This document shows, piece by piece, positions 48,992 through 59,339 of a stretch of DNA of 64,000 nt. Position numbers and translations under genes: made by a program. This DNA comes from an uncultured Eudoraea sp. (lineage in GTDB: Bacteria; Bacteroidota; Bacteroidia; Flavobacteriales; Flavobacteriaceae): positions 61,223 through 125,222 of the forward strand of contig NZ_CANLGX010000007.1 of NCBI RefSeq assembly GCF_947490415.1, read 5' to 3'. Below the pieces are notes generated by a model. It was not told the origin of the DNA, did no database searches, and saw only the letters and a list, made by a program, of their open reading frames with translations. Numbering within the stretch: the stretch's first letter is position 1; every line of letters begins with the position of its first letter.

Positions 48992-51900
48992 ATGATTCTA
49001 AAAAGTGATTATCACTCGTTAAAATCTTGTGCTGGCAAAATCAGCAGGTCCAGTATCAAGGTTTTTTCATTACTTATGGGGCTTGTTTGTTCGTTTGCTC
49101 TTGCAGCACCGACAACAAGTCTCGAAACAGTAACGACGATTGAAGCATTTCAATCCACCATCACAGGAACTATTACAGATGCAAGCGGGGTTCCGCTTCC
49201 TGGAGCGAATGTGGTAATTAAAGGCACTTCAACTGGTGCCGCGGCTGATTTTGATGGAAATTATTCCATCCAGGCCAGTCCCGGAGATGTCCTGGTGTTT
49301 TCTTACACCGGTTACAATTCGGCAGAATTGACAGTGGGTAGCTCCAGTGTTATAAATGCAACTCTTGAAGAAGGGCTTGCATTAGACGAAGTTGTAGTAA
49401 CAGGGTATACCACTGAGTCAAAAAGGGAAACCACAGCAGCGGTATCCATTGTTAGTGCCGAGGAGCTGGCAGCAATTCCTTCCGGTAACGTGGAACAACA
49501 ATTAGCTGGTAGGGTTGCCGGTGTTACAGTAATCACTAATGGCCAGCCAGGAACTCAAAGTCAGGTGCGGGTTCGTGGATATGGTGGTTTTGGTGGTAAC
49601 CAACCACTTTATATAGTAGATGGGGTACCTATTCAAAATATTGATTTCTTAAGCCCGGACGATATTGCTACGACCACAGTGCTTAAAGACGCTGCTGCGG
49701 CATCCATTTATGGGGCAAGAGCAGCAAACGGTGTAATTGTTTATACAACAAAACAAGGATCACGCGGAGATCGAAAAACCAACATTTCAATTAATATTCA
49801 AAGTGGTATTACCGATCCCAATGTAGCAGGATCTCCAAAAATGCTGAACCCTCAGGATATGGCCAATTATACGCATATTGGCTATCGAAATAATGCTGCG
49901 GCTAACGGAACTGAACCACAGTATACACATCCGCAATACGGTTCTAATGCAACACCAACTTTTCCTGATTATCTGCATGCAGATGGGCAGAATGGTGTTT
50001 CTGCCAGCGATATAAATTTAGCTCAGATTCAGGCAAATTATGAAGCAGATCCCGAAAATGTCTTTTTAATCAGGCCAAACCTTGCAGGAACAGACTGGTA
50101 TAGAGAAATTACCAGGGTTGCACCGGCTACAAGGATTAGCGTTGGTTTTGATGGAGGTAACGAGAATGGTCGCTTCTATGTAGGATTAAATATGCAGTCT
50201 ATAGATGGTATTCTTTTGTCGAACAGCCAGGACAGGTATACTGCCCGTTTTAATTCAGAATTTGATCTGGCACCCTGGTTAAGTATTGGTGAAAATCTGC
50301 AGATTACATATCAATCAATTGTAGGCCAAACCGGTGGTAACGGGGGACAAGGTATTGCGAATGATGAATCTGAAATTCTTTCAGCCTATCGTATGCCAAC
50401 GATTATCCCGGTATTTGATGAATTTGGCAGCTATGCCAGTACAAGGGCCGCAGGTTTTAATAACCCGCGTAACCCGGTGAGAAGATTAAAACAAGACAGA
50501 GGTGATGATAAGGCCTTTTCAACAAGTGCCATTGGTAATTTTTATGCACTGATCAAACCTTTTGAGGGCTTTACTTTTAGAAGTAGTATAGGTGGGTTCT
50601 ATTATAATTTTAACAATCTAGATTACAATTACAGGTATTTGGGAGATTCTGAACCACAGGCTAGTTATAGTTTTAGTGAAGGTTCAGAATATGGCTTCTC
50701 ATGGACATTTACGAACACCATTACCTATGAGAAATTAATTGCTGACAAACACAAATTAAAAGTTTTAGTAGGTCAGGAAGCAATTGAAGGGACAAATACC
50801 CCGGTAGCCGCGCCTCAGGGAAGAAGAATTCAAGGTTCCGGTATCAACCCGTTCTCTACAGATTTAGATTTTGTAACGCTCTCTGCAGTACAGAGCCCGG
50901 TAGTTCAAAGTTTTATAAGAAAAGGTGTTAATTTTAGTTCTTTATTTGGCCAGTTGCAGTACAACTATGACGAAAGATATTATGTTTCTGGGGTTGTTCG
51001 GCGAGACGGTTCTTCCGTATTCGGGGCTAACAACAGATATGGTACCTTTCCTGCATTCTCAGGAGCCTGGAGGATTGTTGGTGAATCCTTTATGGATAAC
51101 CAAAACTTTTTTCAGGATTTAAAAGTTCGAGTTGGCTGGGGACAAATGGGTAACTCCAACAACGTAGACCCTGCTAACCAGTTTTCTTTGGCAGCCTCGG
51201 CTTTGGATAATACTTTTTATCCCATACAAGGTCAAAGTAGTGGTGCCGATGAAGGTTTTGCTACCAGCCGTATAGGGAACCCGGATGCTAAATGGGAAAC
51301 CAGTACTACTACCAACATAGGTTTTGATGCTACTATTATTGACAACCATTTAGATATTGAATTCGACTGGTGGAAACGCGATACCGAAGACCTATTATTC
51401 CGTGTACCATTAGCAGGTGTAACCGGCAACTTCGCCCAGGCACCAGCCAGAAATGTGGGTTCTATGCTTAACCGGGGAATTGACTTACGAGTAGTTTATA
51501 AAGGAAATTTCACAGAAGATTTTACATTTGAATTTGCGGTTAATAACACCTTCCTTAAAAATGAAGTGTTATCATTTGCACCAGGTATCGACTTTTTGGA
51601 TGGAGATGGTTTTAGAGGAATATTTCCTACAAGGAACCAGATTGGAAAGCCATTATCTTCCTTTTTTGGTTATGATGTAATAGGTTACTTCGAAAGTGCG
51701 GCAGATGTTGCTTCTTCTCCTTCACAGGACGGAGCAGGTGTAGGTAGATTTAAATATAGGGATGTTGACGGAGATGGTGCAATTACCCCGGAAGACAGAA
51801 CCTATCTTGGTGATCCTATAGCGAATTACAGCGGTGGGGCAACTATAGATTTGAAATATAAGGATTTAAGAATGGAGATGTTCTGGAACTGGTCTACTGG

Positions 51901-52327
51901 CTTGGAGGTTTTTAATCAATCCAAATGGTTTAGAGATTTCTTTGGTACTTTTGAAGGCTCTGCTAAAGGTGTCGCTGCATTTAAATCATGGACTCCTGAA
52001 TTAGGTAACAACGCTGCTGCTCCTATCTGGGAAAGTGCATCTAACCTAAGTACCAGTGGAGCTTCTAATTCCTGGTATGTAGAAGATGGTAGTTATGCAA
52101 GACTTCAAAGACTTGCTTTCACCTACTCTTTTAGTCAACTGGTTGATAATTCCAATGTACTTAGCAAATTTGAAGTAGGACTTTCTGCCAATAATATCTG
52201 GACCATAACGGGTTATAGCGGATTAGACCCGGTTGTTGGTGGAGATGCTGATGTTAGATTTGGTATTGATGTAGGTAACTACCCCGTAACACCATCTTAT
52301 TTGATAAATGTTAATATTGGACTCTAA
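48992..52327 (+). CDS. susC: SusC/RagA-type TonB-linked outer membrane transporter
   Basis: A 1111-residue outer-membrane protein with a long signal region (about 1-40, ending SFALAAP), a CarboxypepD_reg-like domain (about 55-130, GTITDASGVPLPGANVVIKGTSTG), a short TonB-box-like LDEVVVTGYTTESKRE, a plug domain (about 150-255) and a C-terminal beta-barrel. It imports oligosaccharides through the outer membrane, with the SusD lipoprotein as lid. It precedes susD by 42-57 bases. Context (mannanase, phosphorylase, sulfatases) points to sulfated or plain mannan oligosaccharides as cargo. Confidence 0.96.
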   Translation: MILKSDYHSLKSCAGKISRSSIKVFSLLMGLVCSFALAAPTTSLETVTTIEAFQSTITGTITDASGVPLPGANVVIKGTSTGAAADFDGNYSIQASPGDVLVFSYTGYNSAELTVGSSSVINATLEEGLALDEVVVTGYTTESKRETTAAVSIVSAEELAAIPSGNVEQQLAGRVAGVTVITNGQPGTQSQVRVRGYGGFGGNQPLYIVDGVPIQNIDFLSPDDIATTTVLKDAAAASIYGARAANGVIVYTTKQGSRGDRKTNISINIQSGITDPNVAGSPKMLNPQDMANYTHIGYRNNAAANGTEPQYTHPQYGSNATPTFPDYLHADGQNGVSASDINLAQIQANYEADPENVFLIRPNLAGTDWYREITRVAPATRISVGFDGGNENGRFYVGLNMQSIDGILLSNSQDRYTARFNSEFDLAPWLSIGENLQITYQSIVGQTGGNGGQGIANDESEILSAYRMPTIIPVFDEFGSYASTRAAGFNNPRNPVRRLKQDRGDDKAFSTSAIGNFYALIKPFEGFTFRSSIGGFYYNFNNLDYNYRYLGDSEPQASYSFSEGSEYGFSWTFTNTITYEKLIADKHKLKVLVGQEAIEGTNTPVAAPQGRRIQGSGINPFSTDLDFVTLSAVQSPVVQSFIRKGVNFSSLFGQLQYNYDERYYVSGVVRRDGSSVFGANNRYGTFPAFSGAWRIVGESFMDNQNFFQDLKVRVGWGQMGNSNNVDPANQFSLAASALDNTFYPIQGQSSGADEGFATSRIGNPDAKWETSTTTNIGFDATIIDNHLDIEFDWWKRDTEDLLFRVPLAGVTGNFAQAPARNVGSMLNRGIDLRVVYKGNFTEDFTFEFAVNNTFLKNEVLSFAPGIDFLDGDGFRGIFPTRNQIGKPLSSFFGYDVIGYFESAADVASSPSQDGAGVGRFKYRDVDGDGAITPEDRTYLGDPIANYSGGATIDLKYKDLRMEMFWNWSTGLEVFNQSKWFRDFFGTFEGSAKGVAAFKSWTPELGNNAAAPIWESASNLSTSGASNSWYVEDGSYARLQRLAFTYSFSQLVDNSNVLSKFEVGLSANNIWTITGYSGLDPVVGGDADVRFGIDVGNYPVTPSYLINVNIGL

Positions 52328-52383
52328 GACCTTGATTATGAATAATTATGATAAAATTTTAATTATATTTGAAAAAAAAAGTT

Positions 52384-54144
52384 ATGATGACAATTAAAAA
52401 GATTAAACAATTCGGAGTTTTCGTCATGTGCGCCCTCGTATTGGGTGTCTCATGTAGCGATGAATTTTTAGAAGTACCGCCTGCAGGTTCATTGGGTGAT
52501 GCTCAGTTGGGAACCGCAGATGGTATTGAAGCCCTTCTTATTGGGACGTATTCTGCATTGAATGGCGTATTTGGAAATCGATTTGAAGGACCCAACCATT
52601 GGGTTACCGGTTCAATTATGGGTGGAGAAGCCAATAAAGGAACGGATGCAGGGGATTATTCGACTATCAACCCCATTCAGCGTTATGAAACAGATCCTAC
52701 CAGTGGGGATTTGAATAACCTTTGGCGTGGACGTTATGAAGGTATTGCAAGGGCTAACAGAGTGCTTGCTACTGTTGCTGCCAACCCGGACGCTCTAATA
52801 GCGTCTGATCGTGACAGGGTAACGGGTGAGGCACGGATGTTGCGTGGTCATTTTTACTTTGATCTCCAGAAGCATTTCGGTAACATCCCGGTTTTTGATG
52901 AAACTCTTCCCGCAGAGGAAGTAATTCTGGTTCCTAATTCAGGGACTGCCTGGGCTCAAATAGAAGCTGATTTCCAGTATGCGTATGATAATTTACCTGA
53001 GACTACAGATGCCGGTCGGGTAAATAAATGGGCGGCTGCAGCTTATATGGGCAAAGCCAAATTATTTCAGGGGAAGTTTTCAGAAGCTATAACCTGGTTT
53101 GATGATGTTATTGCTAATGGAGTTACTTCCAATGGTTTAAAGTATGCGTTATTAGATGATTACGCGCAAATTTACAATGCGGAAAATGACAACCATGCAG
53201 AATCTGTAATGGATGTTGAATCTGCTAATAATACGGGAAGTGTTCAAAATGCAAATGCTTTTGATGATTTAAACTACCCATACAACACAGGTCCTGATGG
53301 TCCTGGTAACTGCTGTGGATTCTTTCAGCCAAGTTTATCTTTAGCCAATTCCTTTAGAACACAAGCAAACGGTCTGCCGTTGTTAGATGAGTCTTATAAT
53401 GATCCGGCCAACGCAGTTCAAAATGCATTCTTTCACGTAATTGTGGATGGAAATGATGAAGCTACTTTTGTACCTGATTCAGGTCCGTTAGATCCAAGAA
53501 TAGATCATTCTATCGGGAGAAAATCGATCCCTTATTTAGATTGGATACCTCATCCTGGTTCTGCCTGGATTAGAAGTTTCCCGTATGCGGGTCCTTACTC
53601 TCCTAAGAAATATATCTATTACAAATCACAGGAGAATACTTTTACAGATGGTAGCTCATGGACACGTGGTTATGCCACCATGAATTATACCATTATACGT
53701 TATGCTGATGTATTGCTGATGGCTGCTGAAGCTGAAGTTGAAGCAGGATCACTTACAAAGGCATTAGATTATGTAAACCAGGTACGCCGTAGAGCTGCTC
53801 TTTCTGAGCATTGGGTTAAAAATGAGGATGGTACAGATGCCGCAAACTACAATATCTCTGAATACGTAGCTGCTGACTTTGCTACTCAGGATGCTGCAAG
53901 AACTGCAGTTCGTTTTGAAAGAAAGCTTGAGCTTTCAGGAGAAGGTCACCGTTTCTTTGACTTAGTACGTTGGGGAATAGCTGCTGAAACATTAAATGAG
54001 TATTTAGCTTATGAAGGACAATTCCTTGTTACCAAATTTGGTGGCGCAAGCTTCACTGCCGGTAAAAGTGAATTATATCCTATTCCACAAGCGCAAAGAG
54101 ATATTCAAGGCTCTGATATTTTATCTCAGAATCCAGGGTATTAA
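52384..54144 (+). CDS. susD: SusD/RagB-type surface glycan-binding lipoprotein
   Basis: A 586-residue lipoprotein with leader ending ALVLGVSCSDEF. The SusD fold is visible in the N-terminal FLEVPPAGSLGD, the helical TPR region (RYEGIARANRVL, EARMLRGHFYFDLQKHFGNIPV) and the C-terminal RFERKLELSGEGHRFFDLVRWG. It is the surface lid and binding partner of the SusC transporter encoded just upstream. An ATG at 52384 is chosen; a TTG at 52369 in an A-run would add five lysine-rich residues. The pair is closed by the terminator at 54167-54194. Confidence 0.95.
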   Translation: MMTIKKIKQFGVFVMCALVLGVSCSDEFLEVPPAGSLGDAQLGTADGIEALLIGTYSALNGVFGNRFEGPNHWVTGSIMGGEANKGTDAGDYSTINPIQRYETDPTSGDLNNLWRGRYEGIARANRVLATVAANPDALIASDRDRVTGEARMLRGHFYFDLQKHFGNIPVFDETLPAEEVILVPNSGTAWAQIEADFQYAYDNLPETTDAGRVNKWAAAAYMGKAKLFQGKFSEAITWFDDVIANGVTSNGLKYALLDDYAQIYNAENDNHAESVMDVESANNTGSVQNANAFDDLNYPYNTGPDGPGNCCGFFQPSLSLANSFRTQANGLPLLDESYNDPANAVQNAFFHVIVDGNDEATFVPDSGPLDPRIDHSIGRKSIPYLDWIPHPGSAWIRSFPYAGPYSPKKYIYYKSQENTFTDGSSWTRGYATMNYTIIRYADVLLMAAEAEVEAGSLTKALDYVNQVRRRAALSEHWVKNEDGTDAANYNISEYVAADFATQDAARTAVRFERKLELSGEGHRFFDLVRWGIAAETLNEYLAYEGQFLVTKFGGASFTAGKSELYPIPQAQRDIQGSDILSQNPGY

Positions 54145-54166
54145 TACACTTGTGCATATAATTTTT

Positions 54167-54194
54167 AAAAGGCCGCTGAAAAGCGGCCTTTTTA
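54167..54194 (+). terminator. Terminator after susD
   Basis: Arms GGCCGCT (54171-54177) and AGCGGCC (54182-54188), extended by A/T pairs, with loop GAAA and a T-run. It lies 22 bases after the susD stop. Confidence 0.85.
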
Positions 54195-54251
54195 TTTGTT
54201 CATGTGCCAGGGTTCTCGCATTTTTGTATGTTGATTTAAAATACATATCCA

Positions 54252-57200
54252 ATGAAAGCGAAAATTGTATTACTGGCAATTGGCTTATTATCAATGCTGG
54301 TTACCAGCTGTGATAATCCAGAAAAAAATACTGTTCTTTTCCAAAGAGTTACTCCCCAAAATTCAGGCCTGGATTTTACCAATGCATTGACCGAAAATGA
54401 TTCCATTAATATTCTTGATAATGAATTTGTCTACAATGGCTCCGGTGTGGCACTGGGAGACCTGGATGGTGATGGACTAGACGATATTTTCCTCACAGGG
54501 AATCAGGTAGATAATAGCTTGTTCCTCAATAAAGGACAATTAAAATTTATTGATGTCTCCACAGCGGCTGGCATAAATAAACCAGATTCTCTGCTATGGT
54601 CTTCAGGAGTATCTATTATAGATATTAACCTTGATGGGAAACAGGATATTTACATTTGTAACACTTTTTACAAAAACCAGGACAGAAGAAGGAACCTCCT
54701 GTACATCAACCAGGGTAATAATGAGAGTGGTACTCCCCTATTTAAAGAAATGGCGAAGGATTACGGTATTGCAGACACTACCTATTCTTCCCATGCACAA
54801 TTTTTTGACTACGACAACGATGGAGACCTGGATCTTTTTATTGGCGTGAACAGGATTGAAGGAATAAACCCAAGCCAGTTTAGTCCGTTAGAGGACGATG
54901 GTACCTCCCTTAGCCGCGACAGGCTCTATAAAAATGAGTGGAATGATACTATGGATCACCCTATATTTAAAGACGTATCAGAAGAGGCCGGAATTCGCTT
55001 TCACGGATACAGCCATAGTACGCTAATTCACGATTTTAATGAAGATGGATGGATGGACATCTATGTGGCGAATGATTTCCTGAGTAATGATCTGATTTAT
55101 ATCAATAATCAGGATGGTACCTACACCAACAGGGCCGGGGATATATTTAAGCATTTTAGCCTTTCTTCCATGGGTAGCGATATTGCTGATGTAAACAATA
55201 ACGGGCATATGGATATTTTTACCTCAGAGATGCAGCCTTACTACAACAAGCGAAAGAAGTTATTCCAGGGGCCCAGCAGTTATCAGAAAGAAATTTTTAC
55301 CAAAAAGTATAATTACGCATCCCAGTATACCAGAAACACACTGCAACTAAATCTTGGTATGAATCCGGAAACAGGGCTTCCTGTATTTGGAGACACAGGT
55401 ATGTTTGCCGGGATCCAGGAAACGGATTGGAGTTGGGCACCTCTTTTTGCCGATTACGACAATGACGGCTGGCAGGATCTTTTTATTACCAATGGATTTC
55501 CAAAAGATGTAACCGACAGGGATTTCGGGGATTTCCGTATCACGGCAAGCAGACTGGTCAGCAAAGAAAAATTGATAGCTGCCATTCCTGAGATAAAAAT
55601 TCCAAATTTCATGTTCCGAAATAAAGGAGACTTGAATTTTGAGGATGTTACCGATTCCTGGGGGCTTAATTTTGGCACCTACTCCAATGGAGCGGCCTAT
55701 GGAGATCTTGATAATGACGGGGATTTGGATTTAGTAATCAATAATATAAATGATCCTGTACTCCTAATGGAAAACAGGCTTTCTCAAATAAATCCGGAAA
55801 GTCATTACTTAAGGATTAAATTAAAAGGTTCCGATAAAAACCCTGCTGCCTACGGGAGTGTGGTAGAAATTTATTCTGATGGCATGAGTCAGAAGCAATC
55901 CTTGCTTTCCGGACGAGGGTATCTCTCCAAACCTGAAAGTGTATTTCATTTTGGACTTGGTACTAAATCCTCCGTAGATTCCATAAAAATTATCTGGCCC
56001 GGTGGAGGTATTCAGAAGTTACAGACTCAGGACTCAGACAGAGTTCTCAATATTTCTTTTGATTCGCTATTGTTGGAACCCGCTTTGGAAAAGGATTCCT
56101 TGTTTATTCCTATGCTGAAAGAAGTAGCAGAAAAGTATAATCTGGTACATGAAAGTAAGGATCATGACTTTATTGATTTTAATTTTCAGCGTACGCTACC
56201 ACATAAGTTCTCTCAATATGGCCCTGCTCTTGCTGTGGGTGACGTAAATAATGACGGCCTGGATGACATGTTCCTGAGTGCCAGCAGGAAATTCGCCGAG
56301 TCCTGGTTTATACAGCAAAAGGATGGGAGCTTTATTCAGGAGGAAGTTAATTACAAACAGGGTAAAGAATTGGAAGAAGAAGATGCCGGTACCCTGCTCT
56401 TTGATGCAGATGGTGATCAGGATTTGGATTTATATATAGCCCGCGGGTGCGCTCAGTATCCTCCGGGGGATATATTATATAAAGATATTCTGTTGTTAAA
56501 TGATGGAAATGGCAGGTTTTCTGTATCTGTTGAAGGTATCCCTGATATGAGGAGTAATTCATCCACTGTAAGGGCTTCGGATTATGACAGGGACGGAGAC
56601 CTCGACCTTTTTATAGGAAGCAGGGTACTTCCCATGGCATATCCAAAAGCAGACCGTTCCTATATTCTCCGGAATGAAAGTGCAAATGGCAATGTTCGTT
56701 TTATTGATGTAACTGAGGAAGTCTCTCCGGAATTGCAATATCCGGGACTAATTAGCGATGCCTTATGGACCGATTTTAACGGGGATTACTGGCCTGATCT
56801 TATTTTAGCCGGGGAATGGATGCCTATTCGTTTCTTTGAAAACAAGAATGGATCACTACACGAAGTAACGGATTCCAGTGGTATTCAGGATAATTTCGGC
56901 TGGTGGAACAGTCTGGCAGCTGCAGATCTGGATAATGACGGAGATACAGACTATGTAGCCGGCAATTTTGGGAAGAATATTAATTTTAAAGCCGATAAGG
57001 AGATGCCTGTACGCTTATATGCAAAGGATCTGGATGATAATGGAATGATAGACCCATTTATCTCGTATTACCTGAGAGATAGCGTAGGGACCAAGAAGGA
57101 ATACCTTTATCATCCCTGGCAGGATGTTGTAAAGCAGTTTGTGGGAATTCGAAAAAGATTTAACTCCTTTGGTGAATTTGGTGAAGCCACTTTGCCGGAA

Positions 57201-57827
57201 GTTTTTCCTGATGGCCTTCTGGATGATGCAATGAAACTCACGTTTAACTATATGCAGACGTCATGGATTGAAAATCTGGGAGATGGCAGGTTTAAGAGTC
57301 ATCCGCTGCCTATTGAAGCTCAACTTGCCCCTGTTTACGGCATTCTCATAACCGATTTTAATAATGATAACTTCATGGATATTGCATTGGTAGGGAACGA
57401 TTTTGGCATGGAAGTACAACAAGGCCCTGCTGACGCTTTTGTGGGTGTTGTGCTAAAGAATAAAGGAGAAGGAAGTTTTGAAGCCGTACCTCTGGAGGAG
57501 AGTCATTTCCTCGTCCCTGGTGATGCAAAAAGCCTTGTAAGAGTGAGTATTGCAAATGAAAAATCTATACTGGTCGCTTCTCAAAACAATGATTTCCTAA
57601 AAGTTTACGAAACAACTATAAATCCAACGCCTCAGTTAGTTCCACTAAAAGCTAATGAAGTTAAGTGCACATTATATTTCGGGAATAATAGCAGTCAGAT
57701 CCAGGAATATTATTGGGGTTCCTCCTTTCAATCCCAATCCAGCAGGTATATTGAAGTGAATCCAAACGTAAACCAAATCAAGTTTTTTGATAATCACGGC
57801 AAAGAAACCAGAACGCTAGATTTTTAG
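54252..57827 (+). CDS. FG-GAP/VCBS repeat lipoprotein with ASPIC/UnbV domain
   Basis: A 1191-residue exported protein with lipobox SMLVTSC near residue 20. It has many calcium-binding FG-GAP/VCBS repeats of the type GDLDGDGLDDIFLTGN, DINLDGKQDIYICN and DYDNDGDLDLFIG, in two blocks (about 60-510 and 650-1150). Between them is an ASPIC/UnbV domain (about 520-615, with YGSVVEIYSDG, LLSGRGYLSKPESVFHFGLG and IIWPGGG). Such proteins often follow susCD in marine Bacteroidota and are thought to be surface adhesion or glycan-binding factors; function is not established. It is separated from susD by a terminator and overlaps the convergent sulfatase gene by four bases. Confidence 0.9.
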   Translation: MKAKIVLLAIGLLSMLVTSCDNPEKNTVLFQRVTPQNSGLDFTNALTENDSINILDNEFVYNGSGVALGDLDGDGLDDIFLTGNQVDNSLFLNKGQLKFIDVSTAAGINKPDSLLWSSGVSIIDINLDGKQDIYICNTFYKNQDRRRNLLYINQGNNESGTPLFKEMAKDYGIADTTYSSHAQFFDYDNDGDLDLFIGVNRIEGINPSQFSPLEDDGTSLSRDRLYKNEWNDTMDHPIFKDVSEEAGIRFHGYSHSTLIHDFNEDGWMDIYVANDFLSNDLIYINNQDGTYTNRAGDIFKHFSLSSMGSDIADVNNNGHMDIFTSEMQPYYNKRKKLFQGPSSYQKEIFTKKYNYASQYTRNTLQLNLGMNPETGLPVFGDTGMFAGIQETDWSWAPLFADYDNDGWQDLFITNGFPKDVTDRDFGDFRITASRLVSKEKLIAAIPEIKIPNFMFRNKGDLNFEDVTDSWGLNFGTYSNGAAYGDLDNDGDLDLVINNINDPVLLMENRLSQINPESHYLRIKLKGSDKNPAAYGSVVEIYSDGMSQKQSLLSGRGYLSKPESVFHFGLGTKSSVDSIKIIWPGGGIQKLQTQDSDRVLNISFDSLLLEPALEKDSLFIPMLKEVAEKYNLVHESKDHDFIDFNFQRTLPHKFSQYGPALAVGDVNNDGLDDMFLSASRKFAESWFIQQKDGSFIQEEVNYKQGKELEEEDAGTLLFDADGDQDLDLYIARGCAQYPPGDILYKDILLLNDGNGRFSVSVEGIPDMRSNSSTVRASDYDRDGDLDLFIGSRVLPMAYPKADRSYILRNESANGNVRFIDVTEEVSPELQYPGLISDALWTDFNGDYWPDLILAGEWMPIRFFENKNGSLHEVTDSSGIQDNFGWWNSLAAADLDNDGDTDYVAGNFGKNINFKADKEMPVRLYAKDLDDNGMIDPFISYYLRDSVGTKKEYLYHPWQDVVKQFVGIRKRFNSFGEFGEATLPEVFPDGLLDDAMKLTFNYMQTSWIENLGDGRFKSHPLPIEAQLAPVYGILITDFNNDNFMDIALVGNDFGMEVQQGPADAFVGVVLKNKGEGSFEAVPLEESHFLVPGDAKSLVRVSIANEKSILVASQNNDFLKVYETTINPTPQLVPLKANEVKCTLYFGNNSSQIQEYYWGSSFQSQSSRYIEVNPNVNQIKFFDNHGKETRTLDF

Positions 57828-59332
57828 TGTTCTTGTTGGTGTTTAAAATCTCCAAAACGGTATTTAACTGTTCGCTTTAAGGGAATATTCATGCCATTGG
57901 TTTCTTCAAGCCAATCATATATGGCAGATGACATAGATTTCGCTATTTCCTGTTTGTCCGGATCTGCGATTAAATTGTACATCTCCTCAGGATCGTTCTG
58001 TAAATCATAAAGTTCATTTCTATCCCATATCCCCTGATACTTCATGTACTTATATTGATCTGTTCGCATGCCAAACACAGTTGGCGTCATGGGAAAATCA
58101 TACTCCCAGTAATATTCATAAAATATTTCTTTACGGGAAGCCATCTCTGTATTTCCGGTTAGAATAGGAATAAAGGAAACCCCGGGCATATTTTCTGGCT
58201 GTTTAACCCCTGCTTCAGCCAGAACTGTGGGTCCTATATCTATATTTTGAACCATTTGCTGTGGAACCTTACCCCCTTCAAATAATTCCGGACAACGCAC
58301 CAGCAAAGGAACTTTAACAGACTCTTCGTAAAAATGCCTTTTATCGATCAGGCCGTGCTCACCCCAACTAAAACCATTATCCCCCATGTAAATAATCAGT
58401 GTAGACTCATCCAGTCCTTCCTTCTTTAAATACTCCATTACGCTACCAATACTTTCATCAACTCCAAGGAGGGTTTCACAGTAATCCACAACCATTTCAT
58501 ATAAGTCACGGTTAGAATGGTACATATAATCTACCCCATGCCAGCTGATTCGCTGGTCAGCAACCCATTGTGGCCATTTTAAATCCCGGTACTTGCCTGT
58601 TTTGGTCTGTTCATAGGTAGCAGGGAGTTTTATCTTTTTACCTTTATAAATACCTTTATGTCTTTTAGCAGGTTGAAATCCTGCGTGCACTGCTTTATGT
58701 GAGAGATATAGAAAGAATGGCTTATTCTTATCCCTTTTATCCATCCAATCTACCGCGTGTTCCGTTAATAGATCGGTGATATATGTAGAATCTTTATAGG
58801 CCACTCTCTCCCCGTTAATATTTAAAGTAGGATTATAATAGACCCCTTGTCCGGGAAAACTTTCCCAATGTGTAAAACCGGGTTGTGGCTCATCACCATG
58901 GTCACCCATATGCCATTTTCCAAAAAAGCCTGTTTGATATCCGGCTTTCTGTAAATACTCCGGAAAATAAGTCAGGTTCCCGGGATCCGGAGCCTGGTTA
59001 TCCACAATAGTATGGCTATGTGAGAATTGCCCGGTTAAAATAGATGCCCGGCTTGGAGAGCACAGGGAAGTAGTGACAAAAGTGTTGGGCAGGTAAGCGC
59101 CTTCCGCTGCCAGCTTATCCATATTAGGGGTTTGCAGCCAGGGAACTTTACCTGTAAACCCCATATAATCATACCTGTGATCATCGGTAAGAATAAAAAT
59201 GACGTTTCGAGGTTTTGGTTTTTGTATTGTACTTGAGTCGTTTTCTATTTTTGTATTTGCAAAAGCGGTTTCCGTACTTCCCGTAAGGGCGCATACACCT
59301 AGTAAAGCGATAACAGTTTTAAGTATTCTCAT
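57824..59332 (-). CDS. S1-family sulfatase, secreted
   Basis: A 502-residue sulfatase with a Sec signal (about 1-25, ending ETAFA) and no lipobox. Key elements are LTDDHRYD (metal aspartates), C91 in LCSPSRASILTGQ (formylglycine site), GKWHMGDHGDE and YMGDNGFSWGEHGLIDKRHFYEESVKVPLLVR. The last pattern is shared with iduronate-2-sulfatase-like enzymes that act on exo or oligosaccharide substrates. It lies downstream of the GH9 gene (seven-base gap), so the two are co-transcribed. Activation requires a maturation enzyme encoded elsewhere. Confidence 0.93.
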   Translation of the reverse strand: MRILKTVIALLGVCALTGSTETAFANTKIENDSSTIQKPKPRNVIFILTDDHRYDYMGFTGKVPWLQTPNMDKLAAEGAYLPNTFVTTSLCSPSRASILTGQFSHSHTIVDNQAPDPGNLTYFPEYLQKAGYQTGFFGKWHMGDHGDEPQPGFTHWESFPGQGVYYNPTLNINGERVAYKDSTYITDLLTEHAVDWMDKRDKNKPFFLYLSHKAVHAGFQPAKRHKGIYKGKKIKLPATYEQTKTGKYRDLKWPQWVADQRISWHGVDYMYHSNRDLYEMVVDYCETLLGVDESIGSVMEYLKKEGLDESTLIIYMGDNGFSWGEHGLIDKRHFYEESVKVPLLVRCPELFEGGKVPQQMVQNIDIGPTVLAEAGVKQPENMPGVSFIPILTGNTEMASRKEIFYEYYWEYDFPMTPTVFGMRTDQYKYMKYQGIWDRNELYDLQNDPEEMYNLIADPDKQEIAKSMSSAIYDWLEETNGMNIPLKRTVKYRFGDFKHQQEH

Positions 59333-59339
59333 AATTTGG

